Shown here in pieces: positions 1 to 10,603 of a stretch of 64,000 nucleotides of DNA. How positions within the stretch are numbered: position 1 is the stretch's first letter; each line of letters begins with the position of its first letter. Source of the stretch: Chrysogorgia sp. JL179-B06 (Eukaryota; Cnidaria; Anthozoa; Scleralcyonacea; Chrysogorgiidae); contig JAYKKM010000147.1 of assembly GCA_035772405.1 (NCBI GenBank), forward strand, positions 310,001-374,000, written 5' to 3'. A program made the position numbers and the translations under genes. Under the pieces are notes generated by a model. That model saw only the letters and a program-made list of their open reading frames with translations, was not told the origin of the DNA and ran no database searches.

Positions 1-366
1 TAGTTTACTCTATATCGTTACGCAGTTATTCATATTATACTGACTATGCTGTTGTTAGTTTCCTTTATTGTCATTTGCGCTTTATTTGTGCATGACCTGT
101 AATTGACCTTTAGCTTAGTATTAGCTTATTAAGTATTAGCTCTCACTTTTATCATTATCGCTAGATATATGTAATCTCTTAACTTGTACATATTAATAGT
201 CTTGTATACTTAGTATTTCCTTTTATTTACTTTGTTACATTAGTGTTACTCGTTCCTGTTTTTATTCCTGTTTTATTTACTATATTGTTCGTTTGTATGA
301 CTATTAAACTTCTTTAAAATCACTCGTATCCATTGTACGTACGTCGACCGTTTGAGCCGTCTTACA
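1..366 (+). mobile_element. 5' LTR (3' part) of a Ty3/gypsy retrotransposon
   Basis: This matches 6203-6569 almost base for base. The only difference I found by eye is one extra G in the downstream copy near position 44. The LTR ends in ...CTTACA and is followed by a primer-binding site. Its 5' part lies outside the window, so the left target duplication cannot be read. LTRs are identical when inserted, so this identity means a very recent insertion. Confidence 0.93.
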
Positions 367-369
367 TTT

Positions 370-387
370 TGGTGTCAGAAGTGGGAT
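370..387 (+). promoter_or_regulatory. Primer-binding site of the Ty3/gypsy element
   Basis: The 18 bases TGGTGTCAGAAGTGGGAT lie three bases after the LTR. They are complementary to a tRNA 3' end finishing in CCA. From memory this best fits a tRNA-Leu acceptor and T-stem; the tRNA identity is an inference. Confidence 0.75.
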
Positions 388-456
388 ACGAGTTGTGAAT
401 AAGGGTTTAAAAGTTATATAAAAACAAAACAGGAACGAGCTAACAACTATACAGGT

Positions 457-1485
457 ATGGCCTCAGAAGAAGCTGTTCAGGCGCTGGCCGACAAACTGAA
501 GGAGTTGGAAACCCAACTCGCGCAAGCCCAAGCCAACCCTCCGACTGGTTCAATAACAGTGAAGGTTCCCAGGGAGAAGAAGCTGCGCAAGTTCGTCGGG
601 ACCCGTGATGACAACGTCCTTGAAGAGTGGATAGCGGACGCTGAACGTGCTGTTGCTGGCCATACTGACGCGGAGGCCGTTGATTTCCTGATCTATCACC
701 TAGACGGGGCTGCCAAAGACGAGGTGAAACTGCGACCCGCTGACGAGAGAAACAACGCTCAAGCCGTATTCAAGGTTCTGCGGGATTGTTTCCGCGAAGG
801 ACTTTCGAGTACGCAGGCCATGCGTAAGTTCTTCGAGAGGAAACAGAAGGACAGAGAGACAGTGACAGATTTCTCCCATGCCTTGATGCTACTGTTGACT
901 CGAGTGGAACGCCTGGATGGCACGCCTGTCGCTGGTAAGGACCGACTGCTTCGCGACCAGTTCCTGGAGAACCTCCGAGATCCTCAGCTCCGACGAGACA
1001 TCAAGCGCTGGGTGAGGGACCATCCTACGAAGACGTTTCAGGAGATAAGAGACGAGGTCCAGCACTGGATCGACGAAGACGAGAGCAGTGGGTCTAGGTC
1101 TGCGCGTGTTCGTGAGGTGAAGGAGTCGGAGCAAGCTACGTGCGAAGAACTACAGGGGACTGCCTTCAGTATCCAAACCGTGATTGGAGACCTGGTTTCG
1201 GGCCAAAAGACGTTGACAGAAGGTCTCCAAAGGCAACAGAAGTTACTGGCCGATCACATCGAGCAGCAACGCCTGACCTTCGAGAGACAACAAGAGGCCA
1301 TTGCGGAACTGAAGTCACTGGTGGCCAACCGACAATGGCGCCCTGGTTGTTTTGGTTGTGGAAGCAAGGACCACCACCGGAGAAACTGCCCCAAGGAAGA
1401 TAACCACGAGAAGAATGGTGGAAAGTTCGGTGGGCGGAAAAACCAAAGGTCGTCGGCGTTAAACGAGAACGCTTCACGGCAGTGA
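457..1485 (+). CDS. gag: Gag polyprotein, Ty3/gypsy
   Basis: An intact 342-residue reading frame starts with ATG about 70 nt after the primer-binding site. The N-terminus is charged and helical. The middle resembles a retrotransposon Gag capsid domain. Near the C-terminus a CCHC zinc knuckle (C298-x2-C-x4-H-x4-C311) is followed by a Lys/Arg-rich tail, as expected for nucleocapsid. Gag would assemble the particle and bind the RNA. The stop codon at 1483-1485 lies inside a predicted pseudoknot, and pol follows in the -1 frame, so Gag-Pol is probably made by frameshifting. No internal stop or frameshift is seen, so this copy may still be competent. Confidence 0.93.
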   Translation: MASEEAVQALADKLKELETQLAQAQANPPTGSITVKVPREKKLRKFVGTRDDNVLEEWIADAERAVAGHTDAEAVDFLIYHLDGAAKDEVKLRPADERNNAQAVFKVLRDCFREGLSSTQAMRKFFERKQKDRETVTDFSHALMLLLTRVERLDGTPVAGKDRLLRDQFLENLRDPQLRRDIKRWVRDHPTKTFQEIRDEVQHWIDEDESSGSRSARVREVKESEQATCEELQGTAFSIQTVIGDLVSGQKTLTEGLQRQQKLLADHIEQQRLTFERQQEAIAELKSLVANRQWRPGCFGCGSKDHHRRNCPKEDNHEKNGGKFGGRKNQRSSALNENASRQ

Positions 1486-1517
1486 GCCATGCCGTGGAGG
1501 AGGAGAACAGTGGCTCA
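1458..1517 (+). promoter_or_regulatory. -1 ribosomal frameshift signal (slippery site plus H-type pseudoknot)
   Basis: In the gag frame the heptamer G TTA AAC (1458-1464) has the X XXY YYZ-like form used by some RNA viruses. After a 7-nt spacer, stem 1 pairs 1472-1481 with 1490-1499 (10 bp, one U-G pair). The loop bases TGAGCCA (1483-1489) pair perfectly with TGGCTCA (1511-1517) as stem 2. Loop 1 is 1 nt and loop 3 is 11 nt. The pol frame is open from 1404, so a -1 slip at this heptamer joins gag to pol. Position, spacing and both stems were read directly; function is inferred. Confidence 0.82.
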
Positions 1518-4500
1518 AAACTTCCAGTAAAGGACCACAAACAAACACTTATGGTGGGCGAAACTCCCACCTTAACGGTGAAATTAAACGGCATCGAAGC
1601 GGTGTGTGTGGTCGATACGGGTTCAATGGTATCGTTCGTGACGGAAGAATTCTACAAAACGAAACTTCAACCAACTTGTGGACGGGTAGAAAAAGGGCAC
1701 TTGTTGACCCTCCGTGCTGCTAACGGGTTGGAAATTCCGTACGTGGGGTACCTTGAACTTGACGTAGAGGTTGACGGGGTAAAAGTTCCTGGTTGTGGAA
1801 TATTGGTCATAAAAGACACCCCTGCCACTGTTAACCAAAGACGGACAGTACCTGGTCTCCTTGGAACCAACGTACTGGCGCACGTTCCCAAGTTTGCTGA
1901 ATTGCTCAAACCGTCATCGCCTGCCATACCACAGACTCCAGAGACAAGGTTGTCCGGATTTGTTCGAGTTGCAGGGAAGGATGCGGTGTTGGTGCCATCA
2001 AATTCGGTTGCAAGCATTCCCGTCAGTGGTCCAGCGTGTGGATCCCGTGCATTGGTCGAACCGTTGAGTGTTCCAGTCCCAGGAAACCTTCAAGTGGCAA
2101 ACACCTTGGTGGACGCTTCCAGTACGTGTTTCCTTATCCAGGTTGCTAATCCAACCTCTAAGGATGTTTGGCTAAAGCCACGGACACGTATCGGTATAGT
2201 CTGTGTTGCTGCAGAGATAATTAGTGGAGAACAGTTGAAGTTCGATGTGCGTACAGACGAAGTGGTAGTGTCGTGTTCCCGGGTGGCAGAGTGTCAGGAT
2301 TCGCCCTCACAGAAGCCAGGTGGTCTGCCGACCTCCCAGAATGAACATGAACTTCCTGCTGGTATAACCTTGTCAGACTTTCCCGGAACGTCAGCTGAGA
2401 AATGGAAAGCTTCGCAGATTTTCAGCACGTATGCTGACGTGTTTGCACGAAATGAACAGGACCTCGGAAGAACGACGACCATAAAGCACAGCATTCCCAC
2501 TGCAGACGAGAGCCCGGTAATGCAACGTCATCGCCGGATTCCTCCAAATCAGTTCGCAGAGGTTAAGCAACACCTTCAAGAGCTGCTCAACAAGGGAGTG
2601 ATAACCCCTAGTCACAGCGACTACTCATCGCCTATTGTCCTGGTACGCAAAAAGAATGGTGCTTTGCGAATGTGTGTGGACTACCGACAGCTGAATGCCA
2701 AGGTAAAACGTGATGCCTACCCACTACCAAGAATAGAAGAGAGCCTGGATGTACTCGGAGGTGCCAAATACTTTTCAACCATCGATTTGGCGTCCGCGTA
2801 CAACCAGGTAGAAGTGAACCCGGCCGACCGACATAAGACAGCCTTTACAACGCCATTTGGTCTGTTCCAGTACAATCGGATGCCGTTTGGATTGTGTGGC
2901 GCACCTGCGACATTCCAGAGAGTCATGCAGACAATCTTCAGAGATGAACTATTGCAAACATTAATCGTTTATCTTGACGATATTATCGTGTTTAGCCAAG
3001 ATGTTGGAGACCACCTCAGACGTCTTGAATTGGTATTCCAGAAGCTACGCGAGCACGGACTCAAGATAGAACCAAAGAAGTGCCAGTTCTTCTGTCCCAA
3101 AGTAACTTACCTCGGACATGTGGTGTCGTCGGAAGGAGTGGCAACTGACCCAGCCAAGACCGAAGTAGTGTCCAGTTGGCCAGAACCAAAGACTTTGAAG
3201 GAACTTCGCTCCTTCTTAGGCTTTGCTTCTTACTATCGGAAGTTTGTTCCAAGTTTTTCGCAAATTGCAAAACCATTACATGAGCTTGTTTCCCATCTCT
3301 ATGACGGCGGTAAGCATGGAAAGCAGAGAAACAAATCCATTGGGGGTTTGTGGCAGAAACGGTGTCGAGATTCCTTTGCTAATCTCAAGACAGCCTTGAC
3401 CAGCCCACCAGTGTTGGCTTATCCAATCTACACGAAACCGTTCATTGTAGAAGTAGATGCTTCCAACGATGGCCTAGGCGCAGTGTTATCGCAAGAACAA
3501 GACGGTAAAGTCCGACCAATAGCCTATGCCAGTCGTGGTCTAAGAGGAGCTGAGAAGAACATGGACAATTATTCTTCTAGAAAGTTGGAACTCCTCGCGC
3601 TCAAGTGGGCTGTAACTGAAAAGTTCCGTGAGTACCTAATCTCCTCGACTTTTACTGTTCTTACTGATAACAACCCACTGACATACCTGCAATCGAAAGG
3701 CAAGTTAAAGGCCGTAGAGCAACGTTGGGCATCGGAGCTAGCAAGTTTTAACTTCAGCATAAAGTATCGTGCTGGTAAGAACAATGCTAACGCCGATTCA
3801 CTCAGTCGCCTCAACAAACCCGACGAAGAAACGTGTAATGTCGACTACGTCGAGGCAGCGCTGGCTTTGTCCCTTGGCACCACTGCAGTACCTGAAGAAC
3901 TCAGGTTAGACTTGCTCAATTCTGCTGTCTTCCTTGCTGATCACCAGACCGTACACGCATCGCAGATCACAACAGATCCACCTCTACCAAGCACAAGCGC
4001 CTTGCCTACCTGGGATAAAGACCAAATGAAAAGACTTCAAGAAGAAGATGCTGTCATTGGACGTCTTATCCACTATCGCAATCTTAATCGCAAGCCTTCC
4101 CAGCAAGAGCGTAAGACTGAGCCTAGAGAGGTGAAACAACTGATCCAACAATGGGACCGTATTACAGAGAAGAACGCAGTTCTCTACCGTACTTCAACCG
4201 ATGATCGTGGTTGCAACTACCTACAGCTTTTACTTCCACGCAGTATCCTCGACAAGCTACTTCATGGCGTTCACGATCAGTGTGGTCATCAAGGACTAGA
4301 AAGAACAGAAAAACTGGTTCGCGAACGATGTTGGTGGCCTGGGCTACATCGAGACGTCAAGCAATACTTGTCAGAGTGCGAACGCTGTGCCATCTCAAAG
4401 GGACCGTACCTACCCGCCAAGACTCCTATGACCAGCATCGTTGCCACAAAACCATTGGAAGTGCTGGCCATGGATTTTACACAGTTGGAAAAAGCTTCTG

Positions 4501-5573
4501 ATGGCAGAGAAAACGTTCTGGTACTAACTGATGTATTTTCTAAATTTACAATTGCCGTACCAACCCGTAATCAGAAAGCAAGTACCGTGGTTAAGGCCCT
4601 GATACGAGAATGGTTCTTAGTCTATGGCGTGCCGAAACGAATTCATTCCGACCAAGGAAGATGTTTTGAGGCCGACATCGTCAAAGAACTTTGCGAAATC
4701 TACGGAGTAAAGAAGTCTCGCAGTACACCATATCACCCGGAAGGAAACGGGCAGTGTGAACGTTTCAATCGAACACTCCATGACCTACTGCGAACGCTGC
4801 CAGATAGCAAGAAGAGAAAGTGGCCTGAACATTTGAAAGAGTTGTGTTATGCTTATAATGCTACGCCGCATTCATCTACAGGCTACTCTCCTTACTACCT
4901 GATGTTTGGTATTGACCCAAAATTACCAGTTGACCTCTTGCTACCTTCGGCGGAAACCGAGGCAGAAACCGAGCTACAATCAAAGAACCGAGAATGGCTG
5001 TCGTTACACCAGGACCGATTGCGTGAAGCTCACCAGAGAGCACAAGAGAAACTTAAAGCAGCAGCTACCCTTCGCAAACGTCAGTTTGACCGTCGTGGAA
5101 ACGTCGTCCCCAGTGAGATCGCTATTGGAGAACGAGTCTTTACCCGTAGCCACCCCCAAGGAAGAAACAAGATCCAGAACAAGTGGAATACCAAGGTCTA
5201 CAAAGTTGTTCGTAAACGAGACAATGTCTACGAGGTTGAACCTGCCGATGGTCAAGGTCCATCCAAAACCGTCAACCGAGCAGAACTTCAAGTTTGTCCC
5301 AAACCAAAACCGCAACATCCACGTCCGACGAAGCGACATGCGACATGTTACGCACAGCGCCCCCGTGAAACAGACAATAGCTCATCCGAAGATGAAGGTG
5401 ATGTTCTCATCAATATTCATCCACAGGACCAGGATGTTGGACCAGCTCTCGTGCTTCCAAGACATGAGGACAACGCCCTTGTTGAGGACGTCGCCCCTCC
5501 GATTCGTCGTTCCACAAGAAGAAATAAAGGCCGACATGGTAATCCTTACCATCAACCTAGAACTGTTTGTTAA
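1482..5573 (+). CDS. pol: Pol polyprotein (protease, RT, RNase H, integrase), Ty3/gypsy
   Basis: The frame is open from 1404 to 5573 without a stop. It has no proper ATG at its head (GTG at 1482), which supports expression by -1 frameshift. Order of domains: aspartic protease with DTG at residues 45-47; reverse transcriptase with YLDD at 497-500; RNase H with the VDAS motif; integrase with an HHCC zinc domain (H-x-H and C-x2-C) and a DDE core (MDF, HSDQG, and the E of the CERFNRT stretch). The protease-RT-RNase H-integrase order defines Ty3/gypsy. The C-terminus is basic and low in complexity. At 1363 residues it looks full length. Confidence 0.95.
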   Translation: MSHAVEEENSGSKLPVKDHKQTLMVGETPTLTVKLNGIEAVCVVDTGSMVSFVTEEFYKTKLQPTCGRVEKGHLLTLRAANGLEIPYVGYLELDVEVDGVKVPGCGILVIKDTPATVNQRRTVPGLLGTNVLAHVPKFAELLKPSSPAIPQTPETRLSGFVRVAGKDAVLVPSNSVASIPVSGPACGSRALVEPLSVPVPGNLQVANTLVDASSTCFLIQVANPTSKDVWLKPRTRIGIVCVAAEIISGEQLKFDVRTDEVVVSCSRVAECQDSPSQKPGGLPTSQNEHELPAGITLSDFPGTSAEKWKASQIFSTYADVFARNEQDLGRTTTIKHSIPTADESPVMQRHRRIPPNQFAEVKQHLQELLNKGVITPSHSDYSSPIVLVRKKNGALRMCVDYRQLNAKVKRDAYPLPRIEESLDVLGGAKYFSTIDLASAYNQVEVNPADRHKTAFTTPFGLFQYNRMPFGLCGAPATFQRVMQTIFRDELLQTLIVYLDDIIVFSQDVGDHLRRLELVFQKLREHGLKIEPKKCQFFCPKVTYLGHVVSSEGVATDPAKTEVVSSWPEPKTLKELRSFLGFASYYRKFVPSFSQIAKPLHELVSHLYDGGKHGKQRNKSIGGLWQKRCRDSFANLKTALTSPPVLAYPIYTKPFIVEVDASNDGLGAVLSQEQDGKVRPIAYASRGLRGAEKNMDNYSSRKLELLALKWAVTEKFREYLISSTFTVLTDNNPLTYLQSKGKLKAVEQRWASELASFNFSIKYRAGKNNANADSLSRLNKPDEETCNVDYVEAALALSLGTTAVPEELRLDLLNSAVFLADHQTVHASQITTDPPLPSTSALPTWDKDQMKRLQEEDAVIGRLIHYRNLNRKPSQQERKTEPREVKQLIQQWDRITEKNAVLYRTSTDDRGCNYLQLLLPRSILDKLLHGVHDQCGHQGLERTEKLVRERCWWPGLHRDVKQYLSECERCAISKGPYLPAKTPMTSIVATKPLEVLAMDFTQLEKASDGRENVLVLTDVFSKFTIAVPTRNQKASTVVKALIREWFLVYGVPKRIHSDQGRCFEADIVKELCEIYGVKKSRSTPYHPEGNGQCERFNRTLHDLLRTLPDSKKRKWPEHLKELCYAYNATPHSSTGYSPYYLMFGIDPKLPVDLLLPSAETEAETELQSKNREWLSLHQDRLREAHQRAQEKLKAAATLRKRQFDRRGNVVPSEIAIGERVFTRSHPQGRNKIQNKWNTKVYKVVRKRDNVYEVEPADGQGPSKTVNRAELQVCPKPKPQHPRPTKRHATCYAQRPRETDNSSSEDEGDVLINIHPQDQDVGPALVLPRHEDNALVEDVAPPIRRSTRRNKGRHGNPYHQPRTVC

Positions 5574-5705
5574 AAGTAACTATACGTACTTATAGTTATC
5601 AGGACATTATGATTTATAGCTTTATATTATCAGTCTTATTTTGCTTTACTATATCTTACTAGTCTGTTACTAATTAATTGTTGTTCGCCTGAGGACATGA
5701 CGAAC

Positions 5706-5720
5706 AAAAGCAGGGAGGAA
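5706..5720 (+). promoter_or_regulatory. Polypurine tract of the Ty3/gypsy element
   Basis: The purine run AAAAGCAGGGAGGAA directly precedes the 3' LTR, which begins TGTGACC. This is the usual plus-strand priming site. Confidence 0.8.
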
Positions 5721-6569
5721 TGTGACCGGATCAACCGTCACGCGTTTAATTATTATTATGATCACGTAGTTTAACTAGATTTAAGTTGTTTGTTAAGTTG
5801 GTTACTTGCTAAGTCATCTACATTCTCTGGTTTCCTTACACACCTAGCTGTTTGTGGTTGATTAGCGAAGTCATGGTCTACGGCAACGCACTTCCTTTAC
5901 CTAAATCCTGTTATTGTAGAATATGTTTAGTCATTTCCCTATTTCAGCTTTATTGTGGTTTCCCAACCCACAATTGTGACCTTATTTGGTTAAGTATACT
6001 GTTTACTACCTTTCTAAACGTTACTATAAATTACGAGCAGTGAACCGTGAAAGTTCAGTTATCACAGTTGTTTTACGATCGCCAGTTATCCAGACTATAG
6101 ACGAGCGCATTATGTTACAAGTCATTCTACCAAGTTCAAGTCTTCTCTAACATTAGGTATTATACTATATATTTCTTATGATACATATAATTACTATCAA
6201 CTTAGTTTACTCTATATCGTTACGCAGTTATTCATATTATACTGGACTATGCTGTTGTTAGTTTCCTTTATTGTCATTTGCGCTTTATTTGTGCATGACC
6301 TGTAATTGACCTTTAGCTTAGTATTAGCTTATTAAGTATTAGCTCTCACTTTTATCATTATCGCTAGATATATGTAATCTCTTAACTTGTACATATTAAT
6401 AGTCTTGTATACTTAGTATTTCCTTTTATTTACTTTGTTACATTAGTGTTACTCGTTCCTGTTTTTATTCCTGTTTTATTTACTATATTGTTCGTTTGTA
6501 TGACTATTAAACTTCTTTAAAATCACTCGTATCCATTGTACGTACGTCGACCGTTTGAGCCGTCTTACA
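5721..6569 (+). mobile_element. 3' LTR of the Ty3/gypsy retrotransposon
   Basis: An 849-bp LTR starts TGTGACC right after the polypurine tract and ends CTTACA. Its last 367 bp match positions 1-366. Immediately after it, LINE reverse transcriptase sequence begins, so this element inserted into an older LINE. Confidence 0.93.
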
Positions 6570-7830
6570 TACTATTGGATCTATCGTCTGCACTCTGCAT
6601 TCGACACCATTGATCATACTGTCCTAGTAGAAAGACTTCGATATCGCTATGGGATAAATGGAACTGCGTTGCACTGGTTTCGCTCATACCTCACTCATCG
6701 AATGATAAGAGGCACTTGTTCGTCGGACAAGGAACTACTATTTGGTGTCCCTCAAGGATCCGTATTGGGCCCGTTACTTTTCTCACTTTTCTTTGCGCCT
6801 CTTGAAGACGTTATCGTGGCTCATCATCTAGATTGCACGATGTATGCTGATGATACGTACGCAGCTTTACGTATCGATTGGCTCGCCTCAAGATCGCTCC
6901 GCTGTGATAACCAAGCTTGAGCTGTGCGTGAGAGATATCCTTATTTGGTGCGCTTCCAATGGTCTTACATGCAATTCTGGCAAAACTGAGATTGTTCACA
7001 TTTCATCTCGGTTCTCCAACCATCATGATACAATACTTATAGCGTTAACGTTGATGGACTAATCATCCCTCCTAAGCCAGTCGTTCGCAACCTTGGGGTT
7101 GCAGTGGATTGTCATCTTCAGATGACGAACCATATAAATAAAATATGCTGGTCAGCTTTCTTTGCTATTAGGAACATCGGTAAAATACGTAAGCATCTTA
7201 ATCAGGATAACTGTGAACGATTAGTCCACGCATTCATTACATCTAAGCTGGACTCCTGTAATAGTGTTCTCTATGGGCTACCTGGTGTGGAAATTAACAA
7301 GCTCCAGCGTGTTCAAAACTCTGCCGCAAGATTCGTCACAGGTACTACGAAGCACGATCACATAACTCCTGTACTAAACGCCTCCATTGGCTGCCTATAC
7401 GCGCCAGGATTGACTTTAAGATCCTATTACTTACATATAAGGCTCTGCATAACCAGGCACCGAAATACAACACAGAACTTCTAACGGCTTATATGCCTGG
7501 ACGTTCTCTTAGATCTGAAACTCAAAACTTTCTGGTATAGTGCCAACCTCCAACACAAAGACCTATGGTGACAGATCGTTCTCAGTTGCTGCTGCCAAAC
7601 ATTGGAACTCTCTACCAGTTTATATAAGAACCTCTGACACTCTATCTAACTTTAAGACTTCTATAAAAACTTATCTTTTTACTCAATATTTTAATGTATT
7701 ATATGATGTTGTATATAGTATAGTTTTTATTTGACTTATAGAATAGTTTTATTAATTTATATATTCGCTATTTTATTGTAAAGCATTGAGACACTGTGTA
7801 ATGCTCTGACTTATTATTATTATTATTATA
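6570..7830 (+). pseudogene. LINE reverse transcriptase, C-terminal half and 3' end (L2/CR1-like)
   Basis: Fragments in shifting frames give AFDTIDH, a GVPQGSVLGPLLF stretch and YADDT (RT motifs), then the C-terminal LQRVQNSAARFVTG and SFSVAAAKHWNSLP stretches typical of L2/CR1-type non-LTR elements. Frame changes occur near 6850-6920, 7062-7104 and 7484-7540. The 3' end is a TTA-type tail near 7808-7830. The 5' part is missing and the upstream boundary is the inserted Ty3 LTR. Not functional. Confidence 0.85.
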
Positions 7831-8731
7831 TAATGATTGTAATTTGTTAGAAAACAGGACCCCCATTGATACCATGAGTGTTTAGTGTTAGCAAATTGAA
7901 CTGGCTATCCTGTATTAATTTTATTGTATTGTTCTTATTATTTTTATTATTATTAATAATAATGACTAAACTTTCCCTAATCCCAGATTGTTGTCAGACT
8001 ATGTGCACCGGTTCCAATAAATTTGATGAACCTTTTATTCTTCTGGAAAACCTCTATAATTTTTTATATTATTTCTTTCTATATTGCTTTCATAATAGTA
8101 TAATGCACAATATAACCTATATTCAGGATGACATACCTACATGTAGCTAGCTTCACCTGCTTGTTGACACGGAGTAAACACAGATTGTTTATGGAATTCA
8201 GACTAGTATTATACATATGATACATGGCAATTGTCAAGCTCATATCTGTATCGTACGTACTCCATTCTACACTGTACAACAAGACTTCGTTAAGCGAAGC
8301 CCCGTATTTAAATACTTTTATTTATATAATTTATTCGCATATATTACATCTCCTTTTCCTTAAATTAAATATGATTCTAATATATATCTATGAAGTAAAA
8401 ATATAAGTAAACTAAAGTAGTTCGTTTGTGTATCAGCGACAAATGTATATTATGTATAACTTTTTCTCGTTCTTTTATGTATTAAAGAGAAATAAAGAAA
8501 TAACTAAATAATGAAGCATATAGAAAGTTGAATGTACTTATTTGGTATTTCTAACGTTATTTCTAAAGTCATTAGACTCATGGTATCTTGTTGGCGGGAC
8601 GATTGTTCTTCCGTAGCGAGTTCGTACTACGTCATCAGCTGGGTCTTCTAAGTTTGTTGAGTGTCCAGCATCCAGTGGTGGTTGTGAACCCGAAACCTCT
8701 GGAACGGATAACTCTTCATCGGATTCCGTTG
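7537..8731. repeat. Duplicated segment, copy A
   Basis: This segment repeats at 9457-10603 in the same orientation with scattered small indels. It spans a LINE 3' end, an AT-rich stretch, a short LTR and the C-terminal end of a Ty3-like pol. Because the duplicate crosses boundaries between unrelated elements, it is a segmental duplication rather than independent insertions. Confidence 0.85.
8247..8348 (-). mobile_element. Short LTR, copy A
   Basis: A 102-bp LTR in minus orientation runs from TGTAATATATGCG to ...GATACA. It matches 10139-10240 and 13175-13279. It is preceded in the minus sense by the purine-rich tract AAGGAAAAGGAGA. This copy came with the segmental duplication. Confidence 0.72.
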
Positions 8732-9100
8732 GTTTGCTTATACTTCGATTCTCTCTAAGATGGCGGCGATTTCGTCGGTAGGAAGATCCACCTTCGGTTT
8801 CTACCACATAGGATCTAGGCGTATGATGTTTACTGATTGGCTGGAACCCATTTGTCATCTTTCTGCATTCGGACTTCCTGGCCAGTTTCAAGTGGCGGCA
8901 ATTCTTTACTGCAGCTTTTGTCATAAATAGTCTTTTGGATCAATTTCCGTTTCTCCAATGCACGCTTGATTTCTTCTGCATTCTCAGCCATCAGAAGTGT
9001 GAGGGAGATAAACCAATTCCTTCTAGTGGTGTCGTTCTGTAATCCAACAAAGCTTTATATGGATCACGAGCTTTCTTTAAGGTAGCAAGATCCCTCTGAA
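8538..9100 (-). pseudogene. Ty3-like pol C-terminus, fragment
   Basis: The minus strand encodes the tail of a gypsy-type integrase polyprotein, including DPYKALLDYR (integrase end) and RYGRTIVPPTRY (a C-terminal motif common in such elements). A frame change near 8925 separates the two parts. It ends at TAA (8538-8540), about 190 nt before the LTR in the minus sense. The upstream part of the element is missing. A related copy of only the last part lies at 10446-10603. Confidence 0.7.
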
Positions 9101-9456
9101 TACATTTTTAATACCATACAATATAACAATTAACGCTTACAACCATTTGATAGAACATATGACAAATAATATTTCCATACAAAAAGTTTGCATAAACTAT
9201 GCTAATTAGCTGACGAAATGGCCGCCGATTGGTCAAAATCGGGATATACTTCAAACAAATTTGCCATTTTCCAAACACTATTTCTCCCTCATGTTCCCAT
9301 ATATTTCAATAAAATTTTCACCACAGCCTCCTAACAGGAATATCTAGGGAACGGTGGTACGAATTTTGAATCTGATTCATACTTGTTAAATTATCTGACA
9401 TAATTAATATAATTTAGGTGGTGGAAATTGAAAAAAAAAGAAAAGTGCCAACTGGT
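9100..9456. other. No gene seen
   Basis: AT-rich sequence between the pol fragment and the second LINE end. I see no coding potential, clear repeat or structured element here. Confidence 0.5.
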
Positions 9457-10603
9457 AGTGCCAACCTCCAACACAAAGACTTATGGTGACAGATCGTTCT
9501 CAGTTGCTGCTGCCAAACTTTGGAACTCTCTACCAGTTTATATAAGAACCTCTGGCACTCTATCTAACTTTAAGACCTCTATAAAAACTTATCTTTTTAC
9601 TCAATATTTTAATGTATTATAATATGTTGTATATAGTATAGTTTTTATTTGACTTATAGAATAGTTTTTATTATTTCGCTTAATTATATATATTCGCTAT
9701 TTTATTGTAAAGCATTGAGACACTGTGCAATGCTCTGACTTCTTATTATTATTATATAATGATTGTAATTTGTTAGAAAACAGGACCCCCATTGATACCA
9801 TGAGTGTTTAGGTTAGCAAATTGAACTGGCTTCCTGTATTAATTTTATTGTATTGTTCTTATTATTTTTATTATTATTAATAATAATGACTAAACTTTCC
9901 CTAATCCCAGATTGTTGTCAGACTATGTGCACCGGTTCCAATAAATTTGATGAACCTTTTATTCTGCTGGAAAACCTCTATTGCTTTCATAATAGTATAA
10001 TGCACAATATAACCTATATTCAGGATGACATACCTACATGTAGCTAGCTTCACCTGCTTGTTGACACGGAGTAAACAGATTGTTTACGGAATTCAGACTA
10101 GTATACATATGATACATGGCAATTGTCAAGCTCATATCTGTATCGTACGTACTCCATTCTACACTGTACAACAAGACTTCGTTAAGCGAAGCCCCGTATT
10201 TAAATACTTTTATTTATATAATTTATTCGCATATATTACATCTCCTTTTCCTTAAATTAAATATGATTCTAATATATATAAAAATATAAGTAATTCGTTT
10301 GTGTATCAGCGACAAATGTATATTATGTATAACTTTTTCTCGTTATTTTATGTATTAAAGAGAAATAAAGAAATAACTAAATAATGAAGCATATAGAAAG
10401 TTGAATGTACTTATTTGGTATTTCTAACGTTATTTCTAAAGTCATTAGACTGGTATCTTGTTGGCGGGACGATTGTTCTTCCGTAGCGAGTTCGTACTAC
10501 GTCATCAGATGTATCTTCTAAGTTTGTTGAGTGCCCAGCATCCAGTGGTGGTTGTGAACCCGAAACCTCTGGAACGGATAACTCTTCATCGGATTCCGTT
10601 GGT
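9457..10603. repeat. Duplicated segment, copy B
   Basis: Second copy of 7537-8731. It begins within the LINE C-terminal reading frame (SFSVAAAKLWNSLP, 9470-9622) and carries the same AT-rich 3' region, the LTR at 10139-10240 and the pol end at 10446-10603. Small deletions distinguish it from copy A, for example in the stretch around 9980. Beyond 10603 the copies diverge. Confidence 0.85.
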
